A stretch of DNA of 64,000 bases from Monosporascus cannonballus (Eukaryota; Ascomycota; Sordariomycetes; Xylariales): positions 124,001 to 188,000 of the forward strand of contig QJNS01000051.1 in the NCBI GenBank assembly GCA_004154925.1. The letters are read 5' to 3'. Position 1 is the stretch's first letter. Every line of letters begins with the position of its first letter. Below the pieces are notes generated by a model, which had not been told where the DNA came from, did no database searches, and saw only the letters and a program-made list of their open reading frames with translations. Positions 53,801 to 64,000 of the stretch are shown here, piece after piece. The translations under genes were made by a program, and so were the position numbers.

Positions 53801-55956
53801 TTATTTTATATTATATAAATATTTATAATTATTTTATTTTATAATTATAATATTATATTAATATTAAATATATTTTAATTTTTAATTTTATTTAAAATTT
53901 ATAATTTTATTTTTAATTTTTAATTTAATATTATAATTATATTTTAATTTATTATAATATTATTATTTAATAAATATTATTTAATTTTATTATATAATAT
54001 TTTAATATATTAAATATAATATTAAATTATAATTTTTTATATTTTTATAATATTTATAATTTTAATAATAATATAAAAAAATAAAAAAAATAAAAATATT
54101 TAAAAATAATAAATTATTTATTATTATTATAAATAAAATAAAAATATAAAATTTTTATTAAAAATATTTAAAATATTAAAAATTATATATATAAATATAA
54201 ATATTAATTTAATTAAAATTATAATTTTATATAATAAAAATATATAAATTATATATTAATTTAATTTTAAAATAATTAAAAATATTATTAAATTATTAAT
54301 TATTTATTTATATTAAATTATTATATATAATATATTTTAATTAAAAAATATATAATTTAAAATTATTTTAATATTTTAATATTAATTTTTTTAATAATAT
54401 AATAAAATTTTATAATTTATATAAATTAATATATAATATAAAATTATAAAATTTTTAATTTTAATAAAATAAATTTTATAATTTATAAAAAATTATTTAT
54501 ATTTTTTTAAAAATTAAAAATAAAATTTTTTTATATATTATATTTAATATAAAAAATAAATAATTTTATAAAATATTTTAATATTATTATTTTTTAAAAT
54601 TAAAAATAATTAAAAATAATTTATATATATTTTAAATAAATAATTAATATTTAATTTTATTTAATTTATTTATAAATTTATTAAATATAAATTATTTTTT
54701 ATTTTTTATAATTATATAAAAATAATTATATTTAAAATAATTTATTTATTTAAAATTTATATTAAAATTTTAAATATTTATTTTTATTAAATTAATTTTT
54801 AATTATATTTATATAAATATAATAAATATATATATATTATTAATATTATTTTTTTATTTAATATTATAAATTAAAATTATTTTATTTTAAAAATTTATAA
54901 ATAATATTTTAATTAAAATTATTTATAATAAATTATATATTATTAATTTTATTATTTAATTTTATTTATTTAATTTTTTAATTTATTTTTTAATTTATTT
55001 TTTATTATAATTTTTATATTTTTATAAATAATATATAATTTAATTTTAAATTTATTAAATATTTAATAAAATATAAATAATATAATTTATATATAATAAA
55101 TTATTTAATTAAATTATTATTATAAATATATTAATAAAAATTTTATAAATATATTTTTTATATTATTTAATTAATATTTAAATTATTTATATTTAATTTA
55201 AATAAAATAATAAATATAATAATATAAATAAAATTAATTAATTATTTTAAATTATTATATATATAAATTATAATTTTATAAAATATTTTAAAATTATAAA
55301 ATTTTTTAATATTTTTTAAAATTTTTAATAATAAAATATAAATTATTAAAAAATTTTAAAAATATTAATTAATAATTTAAATATATTAATTATTTAAAAA
55401 TTTTAATATTTTAAATATAAACATTAATTTTTAAATATAAAAAAATAATATTAATTTAAAAATAATTAATATTAAAATAATTAATTTTTATTTTATTATT
55501 ATATTTAATTAAATTATTATATATAAATTAAAAAATAATATATAAATTATAAATATTAATATATTTAAATTAAAAATTATTATATTTTAATAATAAATAT
55601 ATTATTATTTTAAAATAAAATTTAATATAAAAATTTAAAATTAATTATTTTATATTTATATAAAATTAAAAATAATATAATTATATTATTTAATATTTAT
55701 ATAATTAAATATTTTTAAATTAATTTTTTAATATTTATAAATATTAAAATAAAAATAAAATATAAAATTATTAATATTATATAATATTATTTTTTTATTA
55801 ATTTAATAAATAATATAATATAAATAATAATTAATTTAATTATTAATAAAATATTTTAAATAATTAAAATATTTTAAAATTTATTTTAATAATAATAAAA
55901 TATTAAATATTTTAAAAATTAAATTATATATTTTATTATTATTTTTTTATAAAATA
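47822..55956. other. Extreme A+T block 2: three G/C bases in 8.1 kb
   Basis: Reading every line, I find G/C only at 51892 (C), 53529 (G) and 55422 (C) between C47821 and CG55957-55958. It includes an uninterrupted A/T run of 4070 bases (47822-51891). The order of A and T looks irregular, not a tandem repeat, with homopolymers around ten bases or less. No coding potential. Such DNA contains almost no cytosine to mutate or methylate. Counts are by eye. Confidence 0.85.
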
Positions 55957-56469
55957 CGATTTTATTTATTAAATATAATATATAATATAATATAAATAAA
56001 TTAATAATATAATATTTTTATAAATATATTAATTATATATATAATATTAATATATTAATTAATTATATTTATATTAATAAAAAATTAATAAAAATATTAA
56101 ATTAAAATAAATATTTTATTTTAAAAAATTTAATATTTAAAAATTTAAACTATTTATTTTAAATTTTTAAATATATTATTTATATTTAATTAATAAAAAA
56201 ATTTTTTAAAATTTATTATTAATAAATTTAAATTTTATATATTATTATTTTAATTTATAAAATTATATTATTATTATTTTAATATAAAAAAAATAAAATA
56301 TTATAATATTTATTAATTATAATTTTAATTTATTATTTTATTATAATAATTAAAATTATTATAATAATAAAAAATTAAAATTTTAATTTTATATTAAATT
56401 ATATAAATTATAATATTAAAATTTTTTATATTAATATATATTAATAAAATTAAAATTTATAATTATTAT
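55957..56469. other. Right shoulder of A+T block 2, no gene
   Basis: Still almost pure A+T, with rare C/G appearing towards the right (AAACTATT near 56150, ATGTATT near 56484). No frame and no element end seen. Confidence 0.6.
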
Positions 56470-56770
56470 AAATTTATATAAAAATGTATTAAATAAAACT
56501 AAAAAATCATAATTTATTATTAGGCCTTATTTCGGAGGTTTTGTTATTTTTGTAAATATTATTCTTAAAGAAGTTTAACTGATATATTGGACCCCTAACT
56601 GATGCTTCTTGATCAAAAGCTATAGCTCTGGCTACGGCTGCTGCGCCGCAGGCGCAGGCACAACCTCCGAATGGGTTCCTGATCCAGATGAGGTAAGTTA
56701 AGCCGTCCTTTCCAAAAATACCGCGGTGCCCAAAACAAGGGACGGGGCCATCTCCTCCCTATCCCGTAAC
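56470..56770 (-). repeat. Inverted partner of 18371-18650, border of right A+T block
   Basis: Reverse complement of the left-block border. The less mutated part (56588-56700) contains an Ala/Gln/Pro-rich plus-strand reading (AIALATAAAPQAQAQPPNGF) ending in AGATGAGGTAAGT, which looks like an exon with a GTAAGT donor, but this may be chance in a GC-rich, low-complexity stretch. Interpreted as an end of an unknown long repeat. Confidence 0.6.
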
Positions 56771-57119
56771 GACCCAACTTTAAGAAATTTCAGTTCTCCC
56801 TAACAGCAAGAACAGGATAAGGAACTACGGCACTTGAATAAAAATAGAGTATTGAACTAGTGTTGAGCGATCAACGGATGCACCGCAATGGCCTCGTGTT
56901 ACTCGTCTCATTACGGAGGCCGTATTCTCTATGCACATGCACGGATTGCAGGGCAAGGTTACTGGTAGGGTCCATATAGTGACTGTTAACAGCAGAGCTA
57001 ATTGAGAAGTTAATTTGAACTGATGGAACTTTTTAGTCTAATGGGCTACGGAGCTGTCATCCGTATGCTTCCAGAGATATCCTAAGCCCTCTCTCTCATC
57101 CTAGGCCCTTTCATTCCTT
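56771..57119. other. Intergenic DNA downstream of LYS1
   Basis: Normal composition, no recognised gene. It presumably includes the LYS1 3' untranslated region and transcription end; no clear poly(A) signal can be defended. Confidence 0.5.
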
Positions 57120-58431
57120 TCATGGCACCTCCGCCACCTTTTCCTTGAAAATCTTCTCCGCCCTCGTCCACACACCTTCGGTATCCCGCTTGTCCAAGGT
57201 AAGCAGGCTCGGCAGTAACAAGCTCGAGTACTCGTCGCTAGACTCGCGAGCAATCAGAGTCGGGAGGTGGTCAATAGCGATAATTCGCACTTCTGGGCCT
57301 TGCTCCAGCGGTTTAGAGGTAGGTAGCGTAGGGTTCTCAAAGTTGCTCCAAGTCGAGTACACAGGTACTGGGTTGAAAGGCGAGTTTGGGTCGCATGAGA
57401 CATCACACACGACCCGGAGACGTCGCTCAGGAACGTTAAGGGAGTCAAAAGTCAAGAATGGGGGAGTGGGCGTGGAGCCGAGGTAAACGCAGTTGATGAA
57501 GATATCAGACTCTGTAAAGGGTTAGAAAAGGTGGAGGACAACAATAACAATAGTATATTACCTGTTATCTCAGCAAATGGCCCTCCCTTCTTGGTTTCCG
57601 CGAGATCCCACTGCAGAATATTCTCCTGACCGCTCTGGCGGCAGAGGTCCGTGGCACCCTTTCCGCAACGACCTAGAGCTCCGATAATAATGATCTTGGG
57701 GGGCTGGCCACCGTTGGCCTTGATGGCAGGCTCGAGGGCCGACTTAACATAGTCGACCAGGGCTGGGGTGTCGTCGAAGCTAGGTACGGGGCCCTGGGGT
57801 GTGTCTGGGTGCAGGACTTGGTGAGCCCAGCTGAAGAGGGCAATGGCGGCACCGGCGTAGCCGGCCGAGTAGCCGAAAGACGCGACTCTTCGATTGTTCT
57901 CGTCCGTCAAAACCTCGAGGTCGTAGAGAGTGCCGCCACCTTCCTTAAAGCGTCGAAGCCAGATCTCGTGGCCAGTTTGCTTCTGTAACGAGCATTAGCG
58001 ATTAGGTAGTGAGAATATGAGTAATCGAGAGGGGTTGCTTACCTTGAAGACATGTAGGAATGTGACGTGGGTGTGAGGTAGAGGGGCATCAACGTCGGGG
58101 AGCTCTTTGAGACCGAGGATGATATTGTCAGTGATGGCGTCCTTCCATGAGCCCGTGGGGACGAGCTCAGCACCGGCAGCCTCGAACTCTTCGTCTTTGT
58201 AGATACGCTCGGGACATCGCTCGACACGGACGATATAGCCAGCATCGAGAAGGGCCTTGGCCGTTTTGGGCGACACTGTTCGCAATTCGTTGTCAGCTCT
58301 CGAGCAAAGGGGGCGACTTTGTGGTCCTGGTGGGGAGGGGGGAATGGGGGAGGAGAAGGAGGGGTTCACTCACACGGCGAACGACGCTCGAAGGGCTTCG
58401 TCTCAGCCCTTAGGTGGATGACGGTAGGCAT
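57120..58431 (-). CDS. LYS1: Saccharopine dehydrogenase (NAD+, L-lysine-forming)
   Basis: This enzyme catalyses the last step of the fungal alpha-aminoadipate pathway, splitting saccharopine into L-lysine and 2-oxoglutarate with NAD+. Four exons on the minus strand: 58431-58374, 58275-58043, 57982-57562, 57511-57120; introns of 98, 60 and 50 nt, all GT-AG. The product is 367 residues, close to the ~370 of yeast Lys1. The N-terminus MPTVIHLRAETKPFERRSPL matches the conserved HLRAETKP start, which fixes the ATG. Visible features are GLKELP with Lys76 and FLHVFK with His94 (equivalent to catalytic Lys77/His96 of yeast), a Rossmann-type IIIIGALGRCGKGA at 194-207 with Cys203, DIFINCVYL, and ERRLRVVCDVSCDP. 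The C-terminus ends VAEVP, so there is no SRL/SKL peroxisomal signal as in yeast. No stop, frameshift or RIP damage. It is the only intact gene, between A+T blocks and transposons. Confidence 0.96.
57512..57561 (-). other. LYS1 intron 3 (50 nt)
   Basis: Donor GTAATA, acceptor TTACAG, branch TTCTAAC. Splicing makes the GAG codon of AEITESDIFINC. Confidence 0.9.
57983..58042 (-). other. LYS1 intron 2 (60 nt)
   Basis: Donor GTAAGC, acceptor TTACAG, branch GCTAATG. It is a phase 0 intron joining HVFK to KQTGHEIW. Confidence 0.9.
58276..58373 (-). other. LYS1 intron 1 (98 nt)
   Basis: Donor GTGAGT, acceptor GAACAG, with a pyrimidine-rich CTCC/CCCC tract and GCTGACAAC as a likely branch site. Splicing completes a TTG codon across the junction and restores RRSPLSPKTAK, as in the family. 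Confidence 0.9.
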
Positions 58432-59090
58432 GCTAAATATGGTTCTCCGTCGAATCGAGCTGCAAGTGCAAACCAGGGAAAGGAGGGAGTTTAGAGGCAA
58501 AATGGCTTGAATGGGGTTGATTGCACAAAGCACAGACCTGACACCCGAGGTCGGTGGTGTGACTCACCCTGGAAAAAAGAAAATGTTTGGTATCGGTAGA
58601 TCTTCGGGCCATGTTGTTCGCAGCGTGTATAGCAAAGTGGCCTGCGCCTGTTGTCTCTTGTCTTCGTTGCGCGATATGCTTAATCGTTGGAATGATTGTA
58701 GTACTGTTAGCGTTGACAGCGCTGGTAATATCTCTGCCGATCTGGTTGATTGAGCAATACGTCTACATTCGCGCATATATTCAAGGTTCAAGCCTTAAGG
58801 TGCAAGCCCTCAAAGCTTGGCCGTTCGTGGACATTTGGATTTTAAGCTCTGTACATGTGTGTAGGTGAACTGCGGCGCGTCTCAACAAACTTTGTTCTGA
58901 GGAGCTGCTAACGCCACCAGTTCGGGAAGAAGTGTGGTTTTCTATACATCTGAAATGGTATGGATGAAGCAGGGTGATTTAACCAAGTATGGAATAGAAC
59001 GGACAAGGTAACCTGGAACCCACCTGGATGGGCACGTACCAATGCACACTCCTTCGGTTTGCACACCTCGAATTTTAAACGCTTTATATT
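58432..59090 (-). promoter_or_regulatory. LYS1 upstream region
   Basis: About 660 bases of normal composition between the LYS1 start codon and the AT-rich DNA at the right. No divergent gene is supported; the plus-strand frames here (58511-58868) lack homology and overlap the regulatory site. No upstream ATG was seen on the minus strand in the ~120 bases before the start. Composition drops abruptly near 59090, so the whole promoter may be confined to this stretch. Confidence 0.6.
58560..58566 (-). promoter_or_regulatory. Gcn4/CPC1-type site TGACTCA
   Basis: A perfect TGACTCA heptamer about 130 bases upstream of the LYS1 ATG. This is the binding site of the bZIP activator of amino-acid biosynthesis (Gcn4 in yeast, CPC1/CpcA in filamentous fungi). 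Lysine genes are classical targets, so cross-pathway control is likely. Confidence 0.7.
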
Positions 59091-59429
59091 TTAAATTGTG
59101 TGACCGTTATAACCAGAATAGTATATAATTAGTAATTAGTATAACATAATAAAGCGAAAAGTTAATTTTAATATTAAATTAAATTATATAATTATATTTT
59201 ATCATTTAAATATTATTATAATAAACATTATAGTGAAATAAAATAATTAAATATATATAAAACACTAAAATTACTAAAACAAATATTAAATAATTATATA
59301 TTTGTTAATTTTAAATTTGCAATACTTTTTTTGAATTCGTGTTAGAATTAGTTTTACTAGAATATATTTTTAATTATATTTTATAAAAACTTGTAAATTA
59401 TTTATTAAATAAAATAAATATAATGTATT
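59091..59429. other. AT-rich spacer, CpA retained, no gene
   Basis: A+T-rich with CA and CT dinucleotides still present, so unlike the RIP-saturated elements. No frame and no repeat match. Confidence 0.5.
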
Positions 59430-60951
59430 AGACAAGTGAGCTGGACATATAAATAAACTAGATACTTTTTGGCATTTCGCGATAACAAGTTCAAATAAAA
59501 AACTATAACGCAATAAATTAATTGAAATTAATCGGATTCTTTATCGCTAAACGTATTTCCAACTTTGTTATAAATACGCGCATTATGTCCAAGCTTACCA
59601 CAAACGCTATATTTCCGTTTTTTCGCCTAAACCCTTTTATAGCGATAACTTTTAATCGCTATTAGTTACGATTATTTGCTATTAATTTTTTTCGCAATTA
59701 TAAAAACATATATCTCCTTTAAAATAAATGTTTTTTCTTTTGAAAACCTATATTTTTAATTTGCCTATATTTATTAAGGACGTTATTGATTTCGGGAAAA
59801 TAAATATATTTTTCCCGAAAAACCCGATGTTCTATAAAAATATTAAATATTGTTTGTTAAAAATTTAGTTAATTTAATTATCTTTATTATCGAATTATTC
59901 TAGTATTTTTTATGTCTTCTTTACAAATAAAGTTTTTATTAAATTACTTTCCTAATATTTTTAAGGGTTTTCGCAAATAAAGAAATAACGAAATTAATAA
60001 AGACAAACGGCAAAACGGTCGGTATGAGTATAACTAAAACTTTTAATTAAGAAACGACGTAATTAAAATCGAATAAAATAAATCCTGTTTTTGCGAATCC
60101 GGATTTAATATTATCGGTCGTTATAATAGCTTTAAACGCGTTATAGAAATCGGCGATAAAATCCTTTTTAGCAATATAAATAACGTACTACTATATAAGA
60201 TTTTCAATATATAGCAAAATAAATACGTTTTAATACGGAAAAATAAAATACGTTTAAGGGTTATAGCCGATAAAAAAATAAACAGATATACAAAGTGTAA
60301 TAATACCGTTATTCGCATAATAATTTTCGAATTGTATCGAATAATAATTTTCGTAATCGTCGAAATCAAAAAAAGCGTTTCGAATTCTTGGTATACCTTT
60401 TAATATGTTTGTTGAAATATTTAAATTATTTAACCTTATTTTATATATTATCTAGCCGTTTTCGCTTATAGCAAACCTCCAGTCGAATAACAGTAGATTA
60501 TCGGCGAACTAGCAAAAAAGATGGTTTTTACTAATAAAGATAATAAATGGAACAAAGGTCTAGCCTTAAAGGTTAACGACATATATTATTATAAACTATT
60601 TTCGAATTTTTTTACAAGGCTTATTTAGGTTTTCCACGTTTTTTAACGTTAATAATAATTATGTTTATTATTATAAAAAATCTAATTAAAAATCTCGTTT
60701 CGTCGAAATTATAAATATCTACCTTTGCGATATTATATTTTACAAATAAAACTGGGACAAATTCAAATTGTTTTTGAAATACTTCTAAATTTTCGCCTAA
60801 AACCTTTTAGTAATTTATCAGTCGATATAAACCCGTTTTAAATTTTTTTTTTACCGCGTAATAATGTTAAATACCCAATTAACCTCGACGTATATCGCGA
60901 CGCAGTACGTAAGCAAAAATTTGCCATATCTTTAAAGTACTAAACCCGGAC
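59430..60951 (-). pseudogene. Fot1/pogo-like DNA transposase remnant
   Basis: On the minus strand the complement of 60690-60722 reads VDIYNFDETRF, matching the DIYNFDETGF catalytic block of Fot1/pogo-type transposases; Gly to Arg is one G-to-A step. Upstream pieces (RDMANFCLRTASRY-like near 60900-60945 and an NW-N-I-R stretch near 60850) fit the helix-turn-helix / linker region in the right order. The left boundary is approximate: near 59432 GACAAGTGAGCTGGAC resembles a pogo-type inverted-repeat end, but its partner is missing because chromovirus A3 interrupts the element at 60952. All frames are broken. Confidence 0.65.
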
Positions 60952-61328
60952 TGCGACGGCTTGGAGTTTAACCAACTATTAAACCTTAGTCGTACGAGTT
61001 TATATTGATAGGAATATCGTGGAAAACTAAGCAATAAATATAGTAACGTATTACGTTTCGTAATTCCAAAAGTGCCATAAGTAACGATGTTATATTATAA
61101 ACTTAAGTTATTTAAATTATAGAAATAATGAGCATATATATATTTGTTTTTGATATTATTACTTATTTTTGCTCAATTATGTTTAACGAGTTTTTGATAA
61201 GCAGTTACTTAACGCTGATTATTCGTACTTAGTAAATTTTTATTAACCACCCGTTACGTAATCTGGGGGATAGTCCGTATTCTTTTTGTTAACCGTTTTC
61301 TAAGATCAAAGCCTATTAGATTGTAATA
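60952..61328 (-). repeat. 3' LTR of A3, 377 bp
   Basis: It starts TGCGACGGCTTGG on the plus strand and ends GATTGTAATA. The R-U5 half matches A1, A2 and A4 (AACCAACTATTAAACC, CGTACG, TATTTAAATTAT); the U3 half resembles A1 only weakly. Confidence 0.8.
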
Positions 61329-64000
61329 CAATTTTCTTTTTTCCTAAATTTTGCCCTTGAGAAATTTTTTTGATAAATATTACCGGTTTTTCACGATATA
61401 GAGTTGCGTTATTAAAAATTGTCGTTAGGTTTTTTTTATTATTTGTCGGCAAAACCTGTTTTCTATTTTCAACGATTTTAATTTTGAAATTATACCGTAT
61501 TTTCTATGTTTTGTAATGGTTAAAAATAAGAAATAATGGGAAATATTTCAAAATATAAAGCTTATGTTAAACGTAAATATTCTTATAATGGGACCGGTAT
61601 TTTTTTTTCACTGAAAAATATCTGTACCGAGAATTAACGCCTAAAACGAAAAAAGGTTTTTATAGAGAACCGTTGGTTGAAATTATAAAAACGTTATTAA
61701 TAAGAAATAAATAAAGTTATTATACGTTTAATCCGTTTTCGGAAATAGAAAGTTTTTTTTTCACTTTAAAGGAAAAAAAATAATATAACGGAAATTGCAA
61801 TCGTTAAAGAAATTAAAAAAGCAAAAGCGTTAGGAGCAGACAATTACCGAAATTTTTATGGCCGCATTAATTCCTTCCGTTAGTCCCGTAAATTAGTTTG
61901 GTATCGGTAATATTAATTGGTCTATTAAAAATATCGATTAGGATACGATTATTGTTAGTAGTTCCGCCGTTACTGGTAAAAGCTTTTTTATAGGGATTAA
62001 GCGTTAATAAGGTTTTTGGCGGGTTTTTAGGTATTTTGGGAATCCGGGTACTTTGTTATTTAATTAAGTACTGGGTAAATCCGTTTTATTTCCGTATATC
62101 GAAAATATTGTCCACTTTAGATACCTATTCGTTTTTTACTTTTCTATTGTTTTATGCCGTATATACCTTCATTATATCTATTACTAATTGGAATAAAAAA
62201 GCGTACTAAATCTAATACAATTTGACTTTTAAAAGTAACTTTAATTAGTAATTATTTTTTAAGATTCTTTGGCAATTTTATATAGAACAATATATTTAAA
62301 ATCGAATTCTTTATAAGGTTGATTTATTTGAATATTTTTTGTAACGAAAAAACTATTTTCCTTTTTTCGAAAATTAATTCTTTTAATCTTTTCTAATTCT
62401 AATATTTGTCAATTTAATTATGTACGAAATCTATGATTCTTTTTATTTTGTAATATAATTTTCTTAATTATTTTAATATAAAAACAATTTTGATACTAAT
62501 TACATTATCAATACGCATATCTTTATAAACTTTTAGAATAAAACCCAAATTTATTTTCGTTAATATTGTTTTAGTATTTTCGTAGTATTTGGTATTATAA
62601 GTTAACTCGATAAGAAGTAATCTTTTATTTTAATTCTTTTATTAGTAATTAATATAATATTGTAAATAAGTTTTTAAAATTTCATTTATCCGTTTCCTTT
62701 ATTTATTTGTTTAAGGCTCAAAAATGTTAGATAATTTAAGTTTTAAATCGATTTATATTATTAAGTTTTTCTAAAATTTAAAATCGAATATTAATTTTTT
62801 ATTTAAAATAATTTTCTTAATAATCCGTATATATTAAAAATATATTTTAAACAATACATTATTTATTTACCTTTAAAAATTTCATAATATGGTAAACAAT
62901 TAGAAAATTTCGTAAATAGGTGAATAAGTTCGTAAATACTATCGTAATATATTTTTGTAATTAAACTTTTTAAAATAAAAAATTTGATAATAAAGTTAAA
63001 TATGATTAAATATTATAATTATTTTGTAACTGGTAATAACTATAATTCTCTGTATAGTTTATATCGTCAAGCTTTTATTTTGGCGCAAATATCGTATTAC
63101 TATATAATTTTTAATACCGTTAATTGTATTTTACAAAAAGAATATATGCGTTAAAGTTATTTTAAAATTTTATAAATCTTTGGATATTTATGTAACTGAT
63201 ATTCGTATATATTTCGTATTCGATTTTCTTGATATTTGTTTTTGAATTTGTATTTTATTTCTTTTTTTAGTTTTTGAAAAATTGTTATTATATTGCTGGA
63301 CTTTCGGATACAAATTTAGAGGTATTGCCCGCATTGTTGCACTTTATTACAGGCGTAAATATTTTTTTACAATGGCATCGAAAATTTTATGGCTAATTTT
63401 AACCAATTTTCCTTTGAGGTCCGGTCGTCTATTTTAAGCCTTTGTTTTGTTATTTTCTGAAATTTCCTTAAAGATAATAACGAAGTCGAAGTTCGCTAAT
63501 TTTTTCGCGTAACGAAATTATCGTTTTATAAGTTTCTTAGTTATAATAAACCTAGTAAATTTTTAATAATTTGTATAAACCTTGATCTGGTATAAGCTTC
63601 CTTTTAAGAAGTGCCTAAATTTTCGAGGTACCATAATAATGGCCATAAATTCCACACTCAAAATATCGTAATTAAATTGGGTTATTTTTCATTTTCACGT
63701 AAAAAATATAATAAGGTATGATTTGCCTTAATTATTTCGTTATCCGATTATTATATTTCACGCGTAATCCGAAATATCGGTTTTTAATTTAATGCGACGG
63801 CTTATATCGTACATAATTAATATTGGTTTACTGGTAAATGCGTTTTTGATATCATAAAATGCCTTTTCCGTTTTGAACGTTTATTTAAATTCTTTCTTTT
63901 TATAACATTCGTTAAAGGTATAATTATCCTGCTAAAATTTCGAATAAACTTTTTGTAATAATTAGCGAAATCCAAGGAATGCCTATATTTCCTTAATTAT
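60952..64000 (-). mobile_element. Ty3/Gypsy chromovirus A3 (partial, runs off window)
   Basis: 3' LTR at 60952-61328, purine tract just inside it (61329-61350, complement of ATTTTCTTTTTTCC), then internal DNA colinear with A1 from its 3' end to just before the YLDD site, which would lie a little beyond 64000. The chromodomain region is at about 62000-62170, with VDNIFDIRK and YLIK-stop readable. It is inserted into the Fot1-like transposase. RIP-mutated but slightly GC-richer than A1 and A2 in places. Confidence 0.8.

Noticed and set aside
47822..55956. Mitochondrial DNA insertion as the source of the A+T block
   Set aside because: No mitochondrial gene, tRNA or GC cluster is visible, and G/C is far rarer than in fungal mitochondrial spacers.
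57145..58413. Plus-strand frames across LYS1
   Set aside because: They are antisense shadows of well-supported LYS1 exons.
58511..58868. Plus-strand frames upstream of LYS1 as a divergent gene
   Set aside because: No homology, mutually overlapping, and they span the TGACTCA promoter site.
1..64000. CRISPR array, bacterial operon or prophage
   Set aside because: Introns, LTR elements and RIP show a fungal nuclear genome; no regularly spaced repeats were seen.
1..64000. tRNA or rRNA genes
   Set aside because: No cloverleaf with A and B boxes or rRNA core was recognised in the three GC-balanced islands; a dedicated scan would be needed to exclude a decayed copy.

Overview
The window looks like a heterochromatic block from a filamentous ascomycete (Pezizomycotina). 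A Sordariomycete is my guess, but the sequence does not settle it. The basis is one intact gene with short GT-AG introns, a fungal-type lysine biosynthesis enzyme, an array of Ty3/Gypsy elements plus a Fot1/pogo-like DNA transposon, and heavy C-to-T / G-to-A decay typical of repeat-induced point mutation (RIP). Stop codons arise mainly at Trp and Gln codons, and the few C/G left in the elements are mostly in CpG.

Layout. 1-893: 3' end of a chromovirus-like element (family A, copy A4, + strand). 894-2784: AT-rich DNA around a GC-balanced island (about 1530-2480) with no recognisable gene. 2785-17491: a full-length Gypsy element (family B, copy B1, minus strand, 206-bp LTRs, TSD ACGTT). B1 is interrupted by a complete family A chromovirus (A1, 3707-10421, TSD ACGAA) and by two copies of a ~280-bp terminal-inverted-repeat element. 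17492-27130: decayed DNA grading into nearly pure A+T. 27130-31103: a second GC-balanced island holding a multiply frameshifted pseudogene of a secreted-glycosidase-like protein. 31104-37870: chromovirus A2, inserted just past the readable part of that pseudogene. 37871-39210: AT-rich DNA that is not RIP-like. About 39210-45364: family B copy B2, truncated at its 3' end. 45365-56470: an A+T block in which 8.1 kb (47822-55956) has, by eye, only three G/C bases. 56470-59090: a third GC-balanced island with the only intact gene I can support, LYS1 (saccharopine dehydrogenase, L-lysine-forming), four exons on the minus strand, with a TGACTCA (Gcn4/CPC1-type) site upstream. 59430-60951: RIP-mutated Fot1/pogo-like transposase. 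60952-64000: chromovirus A3, running off the window.

How it fits together. Single-copy DNA (LYS1, the pseudogene, short inserts under ~300 bp) keeps normal composition, while long repeats are driven to A+T. This is what RIP with a length threshold would give. Family A carries a decayed chromodomain after integrase, which could explain repeated insertion into existing heterochromatin. The two extreme A+T blocks are bounded by an inverted pair of related sequences (about 18371-18650 and 56470-56770). This could reflect two copies of one unknown long element in opposite orientation. A centromeric role is possible but cannot be decided from sequence alone.

I did not find a convincing new gene system. 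The most unusual signals are the near-total absence of G/C over 8 kb, the family A LTRs with exchangeable upstream halves and a conserved promoter/R-U5 half, and the RIP-escaping short inverted-repeat element.
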